A stretch of 64,000 nucleotides of DNA from Gordonia bronchialis DSM 43247. Lineage in GTDB: Bacteria; Actinomycetota; Actinomycetes; Mycobacteriales; Mycobacteriaceae. Under the pieces are notes generated by a model, which saw only the letters and a list, made by a program, of their open reading frames with translations, did not search any database and was not told where the DNA came from. The stretch covers positions 4,216,001 through 4,280,000 of the forward strand of contig NC_013441.1 of assembly GCF_000024785.1 (NCBI RefSeq), written 5' to 3'. Made by a program: the position numbers and the translations under genes. The stretch's first letter is position 1. Each line of letters opens with the position of its first letter. Shown piece after piece: positions 1 through 8,753 of the stretch.

Positions 1-337
1 GGCCAAGGCCCTCCCCGAAGAGGTCAACGGCTACTTCGCCGAGATGGGCCGACTGGCTGTGAAACTCGCCCACAACGCCCGGGAGGTCCTCGAGACCCAG
101 GACCCCGAGGCCGCCGTCCACCTGCAGGAGGACGACGACGCGATGGACGATCTGCACCGGCACCTGTTCACCGTCCTGATGGACCGCGAATGGAGTCACG
201 GCGTGGCCGCGGCCGTCGACGTCACTCTTCTCGGCCGCTACTACGAGCGCTTCGCCGATCACGCCGTCCTCATCGGTCGGCGCGTGGTTTTCCAGGCGAC
301 AGGTAAGACGCCGGAGCAGTTCCAGCAGGTTTCCTAG
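1..337 (+). CDS. phoU: PhoU-family phosphate regulator, C-terminal part
   Basis: About 111 C-terminal residues are visible; the start lies before the window. PhoU (PhoY in mycobacteria) links the Pst transporter to the SenX3-RegX3 type two-component system and represses phosphate-starvation genes when phosphate is ample. The visible part is the second three-helix PhoU repeat, including a [15 protein letters not shown] stretch that matches the metal-binding E/DxxxD signature. It is convergent with the pstSCAB operon, as phoY2 is close to phoT in M. tuberculosis. A strong hairpin follows the stop codon. Identification is firm; only the length is unknown. Confidence 0.93.
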   Translation, partial: AKALPEEVNGYFAEMGRLAVKLAHNAREVLETQDPEAAVHLQEDDDAMDDLHRHLFTVLMDREWSHGVAAAVDVTLLGRYYERFADHAVLIGRRVVFQATGKTPEQFQQVS

Positions 338-350
338 TCCCCCACATCAC

Positions 351-389
351 ACCGCCGGCCGAGATGCTGTGTGCATCTCGGCCGGCGGT
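351..389. terminator. Hairpin terminator after phoU
   Basis: A perfect 17-bp inverted repeat (351-367 paired with 373-389) with a 5-nt loop starts 13 bases after the phoU stop. There is no long T run, which is common for high-GC actinobacterial terminators. Confidence 0.75.
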
Positions 390-448
390 TGTGGTGGCAC
401 ACTTGGCGAGATTTTTCCCTCGGCTCATCTGCCGTTAGGTTTGCGAAT

Positions 449-592
449 ATGGGTCTCCACCATCCCACCGAGCCCGATGTGCGGGCCGTCGTCGAGCATG
501 ACGAAGCCGCACATCGCCGCCAGATCCTGACCTACCTGGCCATCACCACGGCGCTTGCCGCGCTCGTGGTGCTCCTGCTCCTCGGTCTCTGA
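449..592 (+). CDS. Small single-pass membrane protein (47 aa)
   Basis: I do not recognise this as a named protein. It has a charged, His/Glu-rich N-terminal half and one hydrophobic helix at about residues 27-46, so it should sit in the membrane with a short cytosolic head. The start is chosen at ATG 449 and not at an upstream ATG (371) that falls inside the terminator hairpin. A TAGGTT -10-like hexamer (436-441) lies 7 nt before ATG 449, which suggests a leaderless transcript. It converges on pstB with a 9-bp gap. Small proteins of this kind are often seen next to pst/pho genes in Corynebacteriales, but no role can be assigned. Confidence 0.6.
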   Translation: MGLHHPTEPDVRAVVEHDEAAHRRQILTYLAITTALAALVVLLLLGL

Positions 593-601
593 GCGCGAGC
601 A

Positions 602-1378
602 TCAGCCGAAGCGACCGGAGATGTAATCCTCGGTCTCGCGCTTGAGCGGGTTGGAGAACATGGTCTCCGTGTCGTTGATCTCGACGAGCTGCCCGGGCTG
701 GCCTATGCCCTCGAGATTGAAGAACGCGGTCTGGTCACTCACGCGCGCGGCCTGCTGCATGTTGTGGGTGACGATGACGATCGTGTATTCCTTCTTGAGC
801 TCGCCCATCAGGTCTTCGATGGCCAGCGTCGAGATCGGGTCGAGCGCCGAGCACGGCTCGTCCATCAACAGCACATCCGGCGACACCGCGATCGCCCGGG
901 CGATGCACAGGCGCTGTTGCTGGCCACCGGAGAGACCGCCGCCCGGCTTGTCGAGGCGGTCCTTGACCTCTTCCCACAGGTTGGCACCGCGGAGGCTGAG
1001 TTCGGCGGTCTCGTCGAGCTGCGCCTTGTTGCGCACGCCCTGCAGTTTGAGGCCGGCGACGACGTTGTCGCGGATCGACATCGTCGGGAACGGGTTGGGG
1101 CGCTGGAACACCATGCCGATGGTCGAGCGCACGCTGACCGGGTCGACGCCCTTGCCGTAGATGTCCTCGCCGTCGAGCAGCACGCTACCGGTGGCGTAGG
1201 CGCCGGGGGTGACCTCGTGCATGCGGTTGAGCGTGCGCAGCACCGTCGACTTACCGCAGCCCGACGGGCCGATGAAGGCGGTGATGCAGCGCGGCGGGAC
1301 CTCGAGGGTCACGTCCTTGACGGCGTGGAAGCTGCCGTAATGGATGTTCAGGTCTTTGATGTCGAGACGCTTGGCCAT
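602..1378 (-). CDS. pstB: Phosphate ABC transporter ATP-binding protein PstB
   Basis: This 258-residue ATPase powers high-affinity phosphate import with PstS, PstC and PstA. It shows the full ABC set in order: Walker [10 protein letters not shown] near residue 37, a Q-loop followed by RPNPFP typical of PstB, signature LSGGQQQR, Walker B VLLMDEP with SALDP after it, and the switch histidine in [11 protein letters not shown]. It is the last gene of pstSCAB, 63 bp after pstA, and converges on a small membrane-protein gene. Length and motifs match the family closely. Confidence 0.97.
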   Translation of the reverse strand: MAKRLDIKDLNIHYGSFHAVKDVTLEVPPRCITAFIGPSGCGKSTVLRTLNRMHEVTPGAYATGSVLLDGEDIYGKGVDPVSVRSTIGMVFQRPNPFPTMSIRDNVVAGLKLQGVRNKAQLDETAELSLRGANLWEEVKDRLDKPGGGLSGGQQQRLCIARAIAVSPDVLLMDEPCSALDPISTLAIEDLMGELKKEYTIVIVTHNMQQAARVSDQTAFFNLEGIGQPGQLVEINDTETMFSNPLKRETEDYISGRFG

Positions 1379-1441
1379 GGTGGGGTTCCGATCTGTGTTG
1401 TCCGCTCCCCGCGGCGTGGGCGGGGCCGGGCCGCGAAGGGG

Positions 1442-2395
1442 TCAGAGGGTCTTGGTGGGCGCGGGCGCGGAGGACTTCCGCAAGGTCTTGGAGATGTGGA
1501 CGGCGAACCCGACCAGCTTGGGCAGGAACTTCGCGCCGAAGTAGACGAGCGCGACGAGGATCACCAGCGTCAGTGCGGCCCCCCACACCTTGTCGAAGGC
1601 GCTGGGACCGTTGTTGTACTGCTGCACCATCATCAGCGGAAGCGACTGCTGGTTGCCTTCGAAGGGATTCCAGTTCATCGCACGGGTGGAGCCGACGAGG
1701 ATCAGCACCGGGGCCGACTCACCCATCACGCGCGCGATCGCGAGCATGACGCCGGTGATGATGCCCGACAATGCGGTCGGCAGAACCACCCGCGCGATGG
1801 TCTTCCACTTCGGGATGCCCAACGCATACGACGCCTCGCGCAGATCCTGCGGGACGATCTTCAGCATCTCCTCGGTGGCCCGAACCACCAGCGGAACCAT
1901 CAGCAGCACCAGGGCGATCGCGACGACGAACCCCGACCGGGGCAGACCCAGGGTGGTCCGCCAGACCGCGTAGACGAACAGCGCCGCGACGATCGACGGC
2001 ACGCCGGAGAGGATGTCGACCATGAAGGTGGTCGCCCTTCCCAGCCATGAGCGGCCGGTGCTGTATTCGACCAGGTAGATCGCCACCATGATGCCGAGCG
2101 GGATGGAGATCACCGCGGCCAGCGCGGTCTGGATGAGCGTGCCGACGATAGCGTTGAACGCGCCGCCCTTGATCTCCGGCGAACCCCACCAGTCGGGATC
2201 GAGGATGGGGCCGATGCCGTTCTGCACCAGGGTGATGACCAGCCAGAACAGCGGTACGAGCGCGATGACGAAGGCGGCGACGGCCAGTCCGCGCACGGCG
2301 ACGTCGGAGAACCGCCGGCGACCGGCGATCGGCTGAAAACCGGATGGCCGCTTCTTGACCGGCTCGACTGAGTGAGAATCGGTGATTGCGGTCAT
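1442..2395 (-). CDS. pstA: Phosphate ABC transporter permease PstA
   Basis: Integral membrane subunit of the Pst phosphate importer, 317 residues, with about six hydrophobic segments and the binding-protein-dependent permease EAA-type loop around ASYALGIPKWKTIARVVLP. The start is ATG 2395: it follows the pstC stop by one base and has a GGAAGGAAG ribosome-binding site inside the end of pstC. A 9-codon upstream extension is possible but lacks such a site. Translation is probably coupled to pstC. Confidence 0.95.
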   Translation of the reverse strand: MTAITDSHSVEPVKKRPSGFQPIAGRRRFSDVAVRGLAVAAFVIALVPLFWLVITLVQNGIGPILDPDWWGSPEIKGGAFNAIVGTLIQTALAAVISIPLGIMVAIYLVEYSTGRSWLGRATTFMVDILSGVPSIVAALFVYAVWRTTLGLPRSGFVVAIALVLLMVPLVVRATEEMLKIVPQDLREASYALGIPKWKTIARVVLPTALSGIITGVMLAIARVMGESAPVLILVGSTRAMNWNPFEGNQQSLPLMMVQQYNNGPSAFDKVWGAALTLVILVALVYFGAKFLPKLVGFAVHISKTLRKSSAPAPTKTL

Positions 2396-2396
2396 G

Positions 2397-3431
2397 TCAC
2401 TTCTTCCTTCCGACGACCGCACGGGCCGCGGCGTTGACGATGAAGGTCAGCACGAAGAGAGTGAGACCCGCGGAGATGTAGGCGCCGGTTTTGGCGGGTG
2501 AATCGAACTCCGCCGCATTGTTGGCGATCTTGGTCGCGAACGTCTCGCCGCTCTCCATCAGGTTGAAATTCATCGGGCCGACGGTCGAGATGATGAGCAG
2601 CAGCGCCATCGTCTCACCGAGCGCGCGACCGAGACCGAGCATCGCACCGCTGATGTAGCCGGAGAATCCGAACGGCATCACCGCGAGCTTGACCACCTCG
2701 AACTTGGTGGCACCCAACGCAAGTGCGGCCTCCCGATGCCCCTTCGGGGTCTGCATGAACACCTCGCGGGTGACCGCGGTGATGATCGGCAGGATCATCA
2801 CCGCCAGCACGATGCTCGCGGTCAGGAGCGTGCCGCCGGTGGACATGTTGGCCACCTGGGTCGGCTGCTGGAAGAACGGCAGGAATCCGAGGTTGCCGAC
2901 CAGCCATTCGTTGACCGGGACCAGCGCCGGACCGAGGACCAGGATGCCCCAGAGGCCGTAGACGATGGACGGCACCGCGGCGAGCAGGTCGACGGTGTAG
3001 GTGATGGGTCCGACGAGCCGCTTGGGTGCGTATTCGGTGAGGAAGATCGTGATGCCGAGGGCGATGGGCATCGCGAGCAACAGCGCGATGACCGAGACGA
3101 CGACCGTGGCGTAGAACAGCTGCGGGATGCCGAAGGTCAGTTCGGTACCCGAGGTCACCCACGGACCGGTGTAGGTGAAGAAGTTGGCGGTGTTCTTCGC
3201 CAGCGACGGGATCGCCTGGGCCAGAAGGAAGATGGCGATCAGGGCGATGACCAGCGTGATCAGGAACCCTGAGCCGACGGCAAGGGATCGGAAGACACGG
3301 TCGGCGATCTGGTGACGGGCCCCACCGTGCAGGCTGCTCGAACCCGGTTCGCCAGGCGCGGCGGGGGCACCGTCCGGCGTCTCACCGGGCGGGATGGTGC
3401 CGCTCTGTTCCTGGCCTGCTGTGGAGGTCAT
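2397..3431 (-). CDS. pstC: Phosphate ABC transporter permease PstC
   Basis: Second membrane subunit of the Pst importer, 344 residues. A hydrophilic Gly/Pro-rich N-terminus precedes about six transmembrane segments and a permease loop of the form HREAALALGATKFEVVKLAVMP. I chose ATG 3431, which has an AGAAGGA ribosome-binding site 3-9 bases upstream; a start 19 codons further up has none. It is separated from pstS by 141 bp holding a stable hairpin that probably sets the PstS to PstC ratio. Confidence 0.95.
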   Translation of the reverse strand: MTSTAGQEQSGTIPPGETPDGAPAAPGEPGSSSLHGGARHQIADRVFRSLAVGSGFLITLVIALIAIFLLAQAIPSLAKNTANFFTYTGPWVTSGTELTFGIPQLFYATVVVSVIALLLAMPIALGITIFLTEYAPKRLVGPITYTVDLLAAVPSIVYGLWGILVLGPALVPVNEWLVGNLGFLPFFQQPTQVANMSTGGTLLTASIVLAVMILPIITAVTREVFMQTPKGHREAALALGATKFEVVKLAVMPFGFSGYISGAMLGLGRALGETMALLLIISTVGPMNFNLMESGETFATKIANNAAEFDSPAKTGAYISAGLTLFVLTFIVNAAARAVVGRKK

Positions 3432-3515
3432 GCGTCCTTCTGTTTCGGCTCTGGTCACTTTGGCCACTTCCCGCGGTCTCGTGGACACGCCAATCTCGTT
3501 TCAGTGTGTCAACCA

Positions 3516-3557
3516 CGAGCGCGGAACCGCAAACGACTCCAGGCGGTTCCGCGCTCG
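3516..3557 (-). terminator. Intercistronic hairpin between pstS and pstC
   Basis: A perfect 15-bp stem (3516-3530 with 3543-3557) and a 12-nt loop lie just after the pstS stop. Placed between a binding-protein gene and its permeases, it is best read as a partial terminator or mRNA stabiliser that keeps pstS expression above pstCAB. Confidence 0.65.
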
Positions 3558-3572
3558 GGATCGAGGTGGCTA

Positions 3573-4649
3573 TCAGGCGTTGCCGCCGCTGCCGGCCAGC
3601 GCGTCGACGGTGCCCTGGACGGTGGTCTTGAAGCCCTGCGGGAGCGGCACGTAACCGATCTCGGCGAGGCCGTTCTGACCGTCGGACAGGATCTTGGTGA
3701 AGGCTTCCTTCAGCGTGGTGCTGGTGGCCTCATCCGAGTAGCCGGTCGAGCAGACGATCTCGTAGGTGGTCAGCAGCAGCGGGTAGGCACCCGGGGTCTT
3801 CGAGGCGAAGAGCGCGTCGATGTCGACCACGAGGTCCTTGCTGCCCGGCGTCTTGAACTTGACGGCGTCGAGCGCCTTGCCGGCCGAGTCGGCGTTCAGC
3901 TCAACCGCACCGGCGCCGAAATCGATTGCGGCGGTACCGAGCTGGTTCTCGGTGACGAAACCCCACTCGACGTAGGTGATGGAACCGGGGGTCTTCTTCA
4001 CGGTGTCGCCGACGCCGGTCGACTTGGCGGCCGCCGAGCCGCCCTTGCCCTTGAAGCTCTTGTCGTGCTCGTAGGGCCAGGCCTGCGGGGCCGAGGCCGA
4101 GAGGAACCGCTGGAAGTTGTCGGTGGTGCCCGACGAGTCGCTGCGGTGCACCGGGACGATGTTGGTCGACGGGAGGTTCACACCCGGGTTGAGTGCGGCG
4201 ATCTCCGGCGCGTTCCACTTGGTGATGCGCGAGTCGAAGATGCCGGCGAGGACCGTCGGGTTCAGCTTCAGGTTCTCCACGCCGCTCAGGTTGTAGGCGA
4301 TCGCGACGGGACCGGCCACCAGCGGGATGTGCCAGGCATCGTTGCCGTTGCAGCGCTGCTTGGCCGCGGCGGCCTCGTCGGGCTTGAGTGCCGAGTCGGA
4401 GCCGGCGAAGTCGACGTCACCGCTGTTGAACTTCTTGATGCCGTCGCCGGAGCCGCTGCCGGTGTAGTCGAGCACGATGTCGGTGTTGTCGGCGAGCAGG
4501 TTGGAGAAGTGCTCGATCGCCTTCTGCTGGGCGGTCGACCCCTCGCCGCTGATGGTCTTGGTTTCGTCGCTACCACAGGCCGTCATGACCAGGGCCAGGG
4601 CCGCCAGGCCCGAGACCGCAGCAAGGGCAGGTTTCCGATTCATGTTCAC
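3573..4649 (-). CDS. pstS: Phosphate-binding lipoprotein PstS
   Basis: Periplasmic-side, lipid-anchored phosphate receptor that delivers phosphate to PstC/PstA. The N-terminus has a short basic region, a hydrophobic core and a lipobox LVMTAC, so Cys near residue 25 should be acylated. The mature part has the family's phosphate-binding signatures: GEGST near the N-terminus, DYTGSGSGDG, FAGSD and the HRSDSSGTT loop. The start is ambiguous between GTG 4649, which has the better-spaced AAGG ribosome-binding site, and ATG 4643 two codons later. It heads the pstSCAB operon behind a PHO-box-like triple repeat. Confidence 0.96.
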   Translation of the reverse strand: MNMNRKPALAAVSGLAALALVMTACGSDETKTISGEGSTAQQKAIEHFSNLLADNTDIVLDYTGSGSGDGIKKFNSGDVDFAGSDSALKPDEAAAAKQRCNGNDAWHIPLVAGPVAIAYNLSGVENLKLNPTVLAGIFDSRITKWNAPEIAALNPGVNLPSTNIVPVHRSDSSGTTDNFQRFLSASAPQAWPYEHDKSFKGKGGSAAAKSTGVGDTVKKTPGSITYVEWGFVTENQLGTAAIDFGAGAVELNADSAGKALDAVKFKTPGSKDLVVDIDALFASKTPGAYPLLLTTYEIVCSTGYSDEATSTTLKEAFTKILSDGQNGLAEIGYVPLPQGFKTTVQGTVDALAGSGGNA

Positions 4650-4730
4650 CGCAGGGATTGCCTTTCATCCAGGAATCACACTCGTCGGGCGCACCGGTGA
4701 GCCCGGAGTGTCCGAATTGAAGTTAGGGGC

Positions 4731-4763
4731 CAGCGGTGGACTGATAGTCGACAGCAGGTGAAC
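4731..4763 (-). promoter_or_regulatory. PHO-box-like triple direct repeat upstream of pstS
   Basis: On the minus strand three contiguous 11-nt units read GTTCACCTGCT, GTCGACTATCA and GTCCACCGCTG. This matches the actinobacterial PHO-box layout (11-nt direct repeats beginning GTTCACC) bound by PhoP/RegX3-type regulators. It lies about 80-115 bp before the pstS start. Confidence 0.65.
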
Positions 4764-4844
4764 GAGAGATGAATTGGGCAAGCCATCTCCACGGTGGGCA
4801 CGTGCGGTGGTTCACACGCCACAGCGTTACCGACGATCCAGACA

Positions 4845-4863
4845 TAAGGTAAGCCTTGGTATA
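4845..4863. promoter_or_regulatory. Probable IdeR/DtxR iron box upstream of the acyltransferase gene
   Basis: TAAGGTAAGCCTTGGTATA matches 15 of 19 positions of the iron-box consensus TWAGGTWAGSCTWACCTWA, with a perfect left half and centre. It ends 14 bp before ATG 4878, where a repressor would block transcription or initiation. Confidence 0.6.
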
Positions 4864-4877
4864 GCTGCGAAGCTCTC

Positions 4878-6149
4878 ATGACCACCATTCATCGCTCCCG
4901 CCAGACGACCGGCCCGGTGCGTGTCGCACCTGTCGACATCGCGCACAGCAGGCACCGGTCGGCCTTCGTCCTCGGTCCGGTCCCGATACCCGACGCCGAG
5001 GTGGCCACCGATCGCATCCGTCGGCTGGCCGCGGTCGGCCCCGCTGCGCGCATCGGGTTGCGACCGTCGACCGTCCACGACCGATGGATCTTCGATCCCG
5101 CCGGACTCGACGACGCCGTCTCGTCGGCGCCTCAGATCGACGATCACTCCGAGCTGCTGCGCATCGCGCGCGAGGCGCCCGGCGAGCAGTTGCGCGTCGT
5201 GCTCGCCGGTGACCATCTGGCCTTGGACTACGACCACGGGCTCGGGGACACCGCACTGCTCAACGTCATCGCCGAGGTCCTGATGGGCGTCCGCGATCCC
5301 GCCGATCCCGATCTGTGGCGCGGCCATCGCCTCGTGGTCCCTCGCCGGGGCCGTCGCCACCCTGGCCGCCGACCCGCGCCGGCTGATTGCGCTAGCCCGA
5401 TTCCATCGACGCCGGCCTCCCCCGCCGCCTGTCGCGGCCACGCGGCCGATCCCGCCGATCCCGCCGATCCGCCCGATAGTGCAGACCGCGCGGATCGCCC
5501 GCGACCACTGCGCCGCGCTACGCGCCGCACGCGACCGCAACCTGCCCGGGGTGAGCATGTTCGCGCTCACCACCGTGCGCTGGTCTCCGCGCTCGCCGAG
5601 GCCGGAATCACCCTCAACCCGATGGTCACGCTGCCCTTCGATGCCCGCGGCTACCTCCCGTCCGGGGTCACCACTCTCGCGAACTTCTCCGCGGGACTCG
5701 TCTTCGACGTGCGGCCCTCGACCTCGCCACGCGAACTGCAATCCGAGCTGTCCACGTCAGCGCGGATGGGCAGGCCGGCGGCGAACCTGCTTGTCACGAC
5801 CGTCAAAGCTCGCCGACGTCTCCGCGAAACCGGTACGCTCGATCACCCACCCGGCCTGCCGTGCGGCGATATCCGGGTCGCCGACCTGCTGCACTCGAGC
5901 GTCGGTGTCATCGGCGGGCCCGACAGCCGCTGGCAATTCACCGACGCCGAGCGCGCGACGGTCGTGGGCGCCGCCGACCCGCCATCACCGTCGGGCATCA
6001 CCGTCACCTCGGCCATGGTGGCCGGCGGCATCATCCTCTCGGCGACCCTGCGCGACGACGTCTTCGAGGCCGACGTGGTCGGCACTGCACTCGATCGTGT
6101 CGCGTTCCACGTCGAGCGGCTCGTCGGCGCTCGTCCGCAGTCTGCATGA
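4878..6149 (+). CDS. Condensation-fold (PapA-like) acyltransferase, two compensating frameshifts
   Basis: The open frame is 423 codons. Its N-terminal third has DYDHGLGDTALL near residue 116, which fits the position of the HHxxxDG motif in condensation/acyltransferase-fold enzymes, but the first His is replaced (DYDHGLGD). Such enzymes move acyl groups onto alcohol or amine acceptors. Between about 5300 and 5570 the frame encodes an odd Asp/Pro/Arg stretch, while the +1 frame gives normal protein containing IARDHCAALRAARDRNLPG. The original frame resumes at about 5575 (VSALAEAGITLNPMVTLPF). This looks like a one-base gain followed by a one-base loss, real or from sequencing. It stands alone behind an iron box and precedes the glycosyltransferase operon. 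The substrate is unknown. Confidence 0.5.
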   Translation: MTTIHRSRQTTGPVRVAPVDIAHSRHRSAFVLGPVPIPDAEVATDRIRRLAAVGPAARIGLRPSTVHDRWIFDPAGLDDAVSSAPQIDDHSELLRIAREAPGEQLRVVLAGDHLALDYDHGLGDTALLNVIAEVLMGVRDPADPDLWRGHRLVVPRRGRRHPGRRPAPADCASPIPSTPASPAACRGHAADPADPADPPDSADRADRPRPLRRATRRTRPQPARGEHVRAHHRALVSALAEAGITLNPMVTLPFDARGYLPSGVTTLANFSAGLVFDVRPSTSPRELQSELSTSARMGRPAANLLVTTVKARRRLRETGTLDHPPGLPCGDIRVADLLHSSVGVIGGPDSRWQFTDAERATVVGAADPPSPSGITVTSAMVAGGIILSATLRDDVFEADVVGTALDRVAFHVERLVGARPQSA

Positions 6150-6195
6150 TCATCACCGCGTGATCTGAACCACAAGCGCACCCGGCGTGCATACT

Positions 6196-6214
6196 TTGGT
6201 TAGCCTTTCCTAAT
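6196..6214. promoter_or_regulatory. IdeR/DtxR iron box upstream of the glycosyltransferase operon
   Basis: TTTGGTTAGCCTTTCCTAA matches 17 of 19 positions of the IdeR consensus TWAGGTWAGSCTWACCTWA. A further half-site, GGGTTAGGCT, follows at 6222-6231. The box is 72 bp upstream of the first start codon of the operon at 6286. Confidence 0.75.
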
Positions 6215-6285
6215 GTCACTGGGTTAGGCTGCAGGCTGCATACCCGCCCCGACACCGCTGTGTCACCGCCCGGAAGATTCGCCTG

Positions 6286-7255
6286 TTGTCCCCGACATCC
6301 CTTCCCGCGACCGCACATTCCGCGTCGACGAACCGCACCGCCGTGTCGCTGACCGTGGTCGTCTGCTGCTACACCGACCGGCGCCGGCCGCTGCTCGACC
6401 GCGCAATCGCCTCGGCCCGTACGCAACTCGGCAACACCGACCGACTGATCGTCGTCGTCGACCACAACCCGGATCTGCTCGCCGACCTCACCGCCACGTA
6501 CCGCAGCGCCCCCGAGGTCACCGTGGTGCCCAATGTCGGCGTCCAGGGGTTGTCCGACGCCCGCAACAGTGGAGTCGCCGAAGCCTCCGGTGACGTGGTG
6601 GTCTTCGTCGACGACGATGCCGCCCTGCGGCCCGACGCCCTCGAGGCCCTGCGACGCCGCTTCGTCGACGAGGACGTGAGCTGCGTCGGCGGCGCGGTCG
6701 AGGCGGAGTGGGCGGCCGGCCGCCCACCCGCCTGGTTCCCCGACGAGTTCGGCTGGGTGGTGGGCTGTGACTACCGCGGCATCGCCGACAACGGTGCCGA
6801 TATCCGCAATCCGATCGGGGCGGCAATGGCGGTGCGGCGCAACTACATCCACGAGATCGGGGGGTTCTCACCGCATCTCGGCCGGCGCGGAACCTTCCCG
6901 GCCGGCTGCGAGGAAACACTGATGGGCATCTCGCTACGCGAGCACCATCCGGGAACCCGGATCGTGCGTGATACCGATTTCGCAGTGCGGCACAGTGTTC
7001 CGTCCGACCGCGCCCGGCTTCGCTACTTTCTCCGCCGGTGCTATCAGGAAGGCCGCTCCAAGGCCGTGCTGTCGCGCCTGACGACCACCGGCAACGCACT
7101 GGCCAGCGAGCGCCTCTACACCACGCGGGTCCTGCCCAGCGGCGTCTGGCGGCATCGCCGGAAACGGCCGGGTCATCGCCCTGAGCGCCGGATTCCTCGT
7201 CACCTGCACCGGATTCGCGGCCGGACGACTCACGGTCGGAAAGGACCTCGCATGA
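6286..7255 (+). pseudogene. GT2 family glycosyltransferase, frameshifted near its C-terminus
   Basis: GT-A fold glycosyltransferase of family 2: a VSLTVVVCCYTDRR nucleotide-binding start, an SDARNSG segment, the DDD metal motif in VVFVDDDAAL and an acceptor-side CEETLMG. Proteins like this transfer sugars from nucleotide sugars on the cytosolic face. At about 7140 the reading frame fails. Restoring one G in TGGCGGCATC gives VWRGIAGNG and continues to a TGA at 7253-7255 that overlaps the next ATG (ATGA). As written, the frame instead runs on into the downstream membrane protein and makes a false 551-residue fusion. The start is a TTG (6286) with GGAAG upstream. First gene of the iron-boxed operon. 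Confidence 0.7.
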
Positions 7256-7941
7256 ACCGACTGGGCACCCTCATCGGTGCGCGTCAGACCGCACGCATCA
7301 GTGCCCTGACGTTGCTGGTGTACTTCGCCGCCGAGTGGGTCGTATCGGCCACCTGGCGTGGACATTACGGCTATCGTGATGTCACCGTCGGACCGCTCGG
7401 CGTCCCGTTCTGCGGTCCGAGCGGCACCTGGCCGTGCAGTGCGCTGTCACCGGTGATGAACGTCGCACTGGTCATCACCGGACTCGCGATCGCCGCGCTG
7501 GCCTGCGCGTGGATGGCACGGACCCGCACCGCCTGGCCGCATGCGCTCATGCTGGTGATCGCCGGTGCCGGCTTCGCCGCCGCGGGCATCATCACCGAGA
7601 AGATCGATTACCCACTGCACTCGCTCACCATGAACGTGTTCGGGGTGCTCGGTGCGCTCGGTTGCGTTCTGATCGGAGTGTCGTCGACGACGCGCCTGCA
7701 CTCGACGGTGCGTTTGGTCCTGACGGCCGGTGGAATCCTGTCGACCATCGGATACTTCTGCTACACAGCAGGTTTCACCGGCCTGCTCGGGGCGGGCGGA
7801 ACGCAACGCCTCATCATCTACCCGATCCTCATCGCCCTGCTGATCGCCGGCCTCAGCGGCGGCACCGCCTCCGACCCCGCGGCACCGGCGCCCGGGGACA
7901 CGTCGCGTGATTCACGTGACGAGCGCACCGTAGCGGCATGA
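7252..7941 (+). CDS. DUF998-type multi-pass membrane protein
   Basis: A 229-residue protein with about six hydrophobic helices; the ATG overlaps the stop of the frame-corrected glycosyltransferase (ATGA), and its own TGA overlaps the start of the GH16 gene. The FAAEWVVSATWRGHYGYRDVTVGPLG region and the membrane topology resemble DUF998 proteins, whose biochemical role is unknown. A soluble, charged tail of about 20 residues ends it. Its position inside a glycosyltransferase/hydrolase operon suggests work on an exported or membrane-bound glycoconjugate, but that is inference. Confidence 0.6.
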   Translation: MNRLGTLIGARQTARISALTLLVYFAAEWVVSATWRGHYGYRDVTVGPLGVPFCGPSGTWPCSALSPVMNVALVITGLAIAALACAWMARTRTAWPHALMLVIAGAGFAAAGIITEKIDYPLHSLTMNVFGVLGALGCVLIGVSSTTRLHSTVRLVLTAGGILSTIGYFCYTAGFTGLLGAGGTQRLIIYPILIALLIAGLSGGTASDPAAPAPGDTSRDSRDERTVAA

Positions 7942-8753
7942 ATCCGCGTTCGCTCCGCGACGCGCTACGCATCGCGGTGATCACCGCGATCCTCGCCGCG
8001 TCTTCGGCGTGCACCTTCTCCCCCGGCAGCGCCGCGGGAGATCCCTACGGGCCTGCCTTCGTCGACGAATTCGACGGCCCGGCACGGCCGGTCGGACGTC
8101 CGTGGGTTCACGACCGGGGTGCGGGGGGCTGGGGTAACAACGAAACCCAGCTCTACACTGACGATCTCGCCAACTCACGGATCGACGGGCAAGGTCATCT
8201 GGCGATCACCGCGCGGCGATCGGGGAACACCGTGACCTCGGCGCGGCTCACCACCCACCACACCATGTCAATCACCTACGGTCGGGTCAGTGCCCGGATC
8301 TCGATGCCCGCCGGGCAGGGACTGCACTCGGCGTTCTGGATGCTCGGCGACAACGTCGACGACGTCCAATGGCCCACATCCGGCGAGATCGACATCATCG
8401 AGACCATCAACCACGGCCGCGCGTACCACACGGGAATCCATCTGCCGCAGGCTTCTTCGGTGCGCGGCCAGACGCTGTCGGCGTCGGCGCCGTTCGGTAC
8501 GCCGCTGGCCGGACAGTTCCACGTGTACTGGGTGAACAAGACGCCGGGCCGGATCGAAACGGGCATCGACGACCGGACCCTGTTCGTCGCCACGCCGGCC
8601 GACCACGCCCCGGACGCGCGCTGGGTCTTCGATCAGCCGTTCCATCTCCTGCTCACACTCGCCGTCGGCGGCAACTGGCCGGGACCGACGGATTCGACCA
8701 CGCCGGCATCGGCGACCATGCTCATAGATTGGGTTCGGGTGATCAAACTGTGA
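7938..8753 (+). CDS. GH16 family glycoside hydrolase, predicted lipoprotein
   Basis: The 271-residue protein starts with a signal peptide and a lipobox-like ILAASSAC, so it is probably anchored outside the membrane. The GH16 catalytic signature is intact: GEIDIIETIN provides the ExDxxE nucleophile and acid/base pair at about residue 150. GH16 enzymes cleave or transglycosylate beta-1,3/1,4-glucans and related polymers. Overlaps of 4 bp with both neighbours (ATGA, then GTGA) tie it tightly to the glycosyltransferases, so its substrate may be the product of this operon or a wall glucan trimmed during export. Confidence 0.8.
   Translation: MNPRSLRDALRIAVITAILAASSACTFSPGSAAGDPYGPAFVDEFDGPARPVGRPWVHDRGAGGWGNNETQLYTDDLANSRIDGQGHLAITARRSGNTVTSARLTTHHTMSITYGRVSARISMPAGQGLHSAFWMLGDNVDDVQWPTSGEIDIIETINHGRAYHTGIHLPQASSVRGQTLSASAPFGTPLAGQFHVYWVNKTPGRIETGIDDRTLFVATPADHAPDARWVFDQPFHLLLTLAVGGNWPGPTDSTTPASATMLIDWVRVIKL

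Noticed and set aside
6286..7941. A 551-residue glycosyltransferase-membrane fusion protein
   Set aside because: The linker is a wrong-frame read; the neighbouring frame ends the GT2 properly with an ATGA overlap, so these are two genes plus a frameshift.
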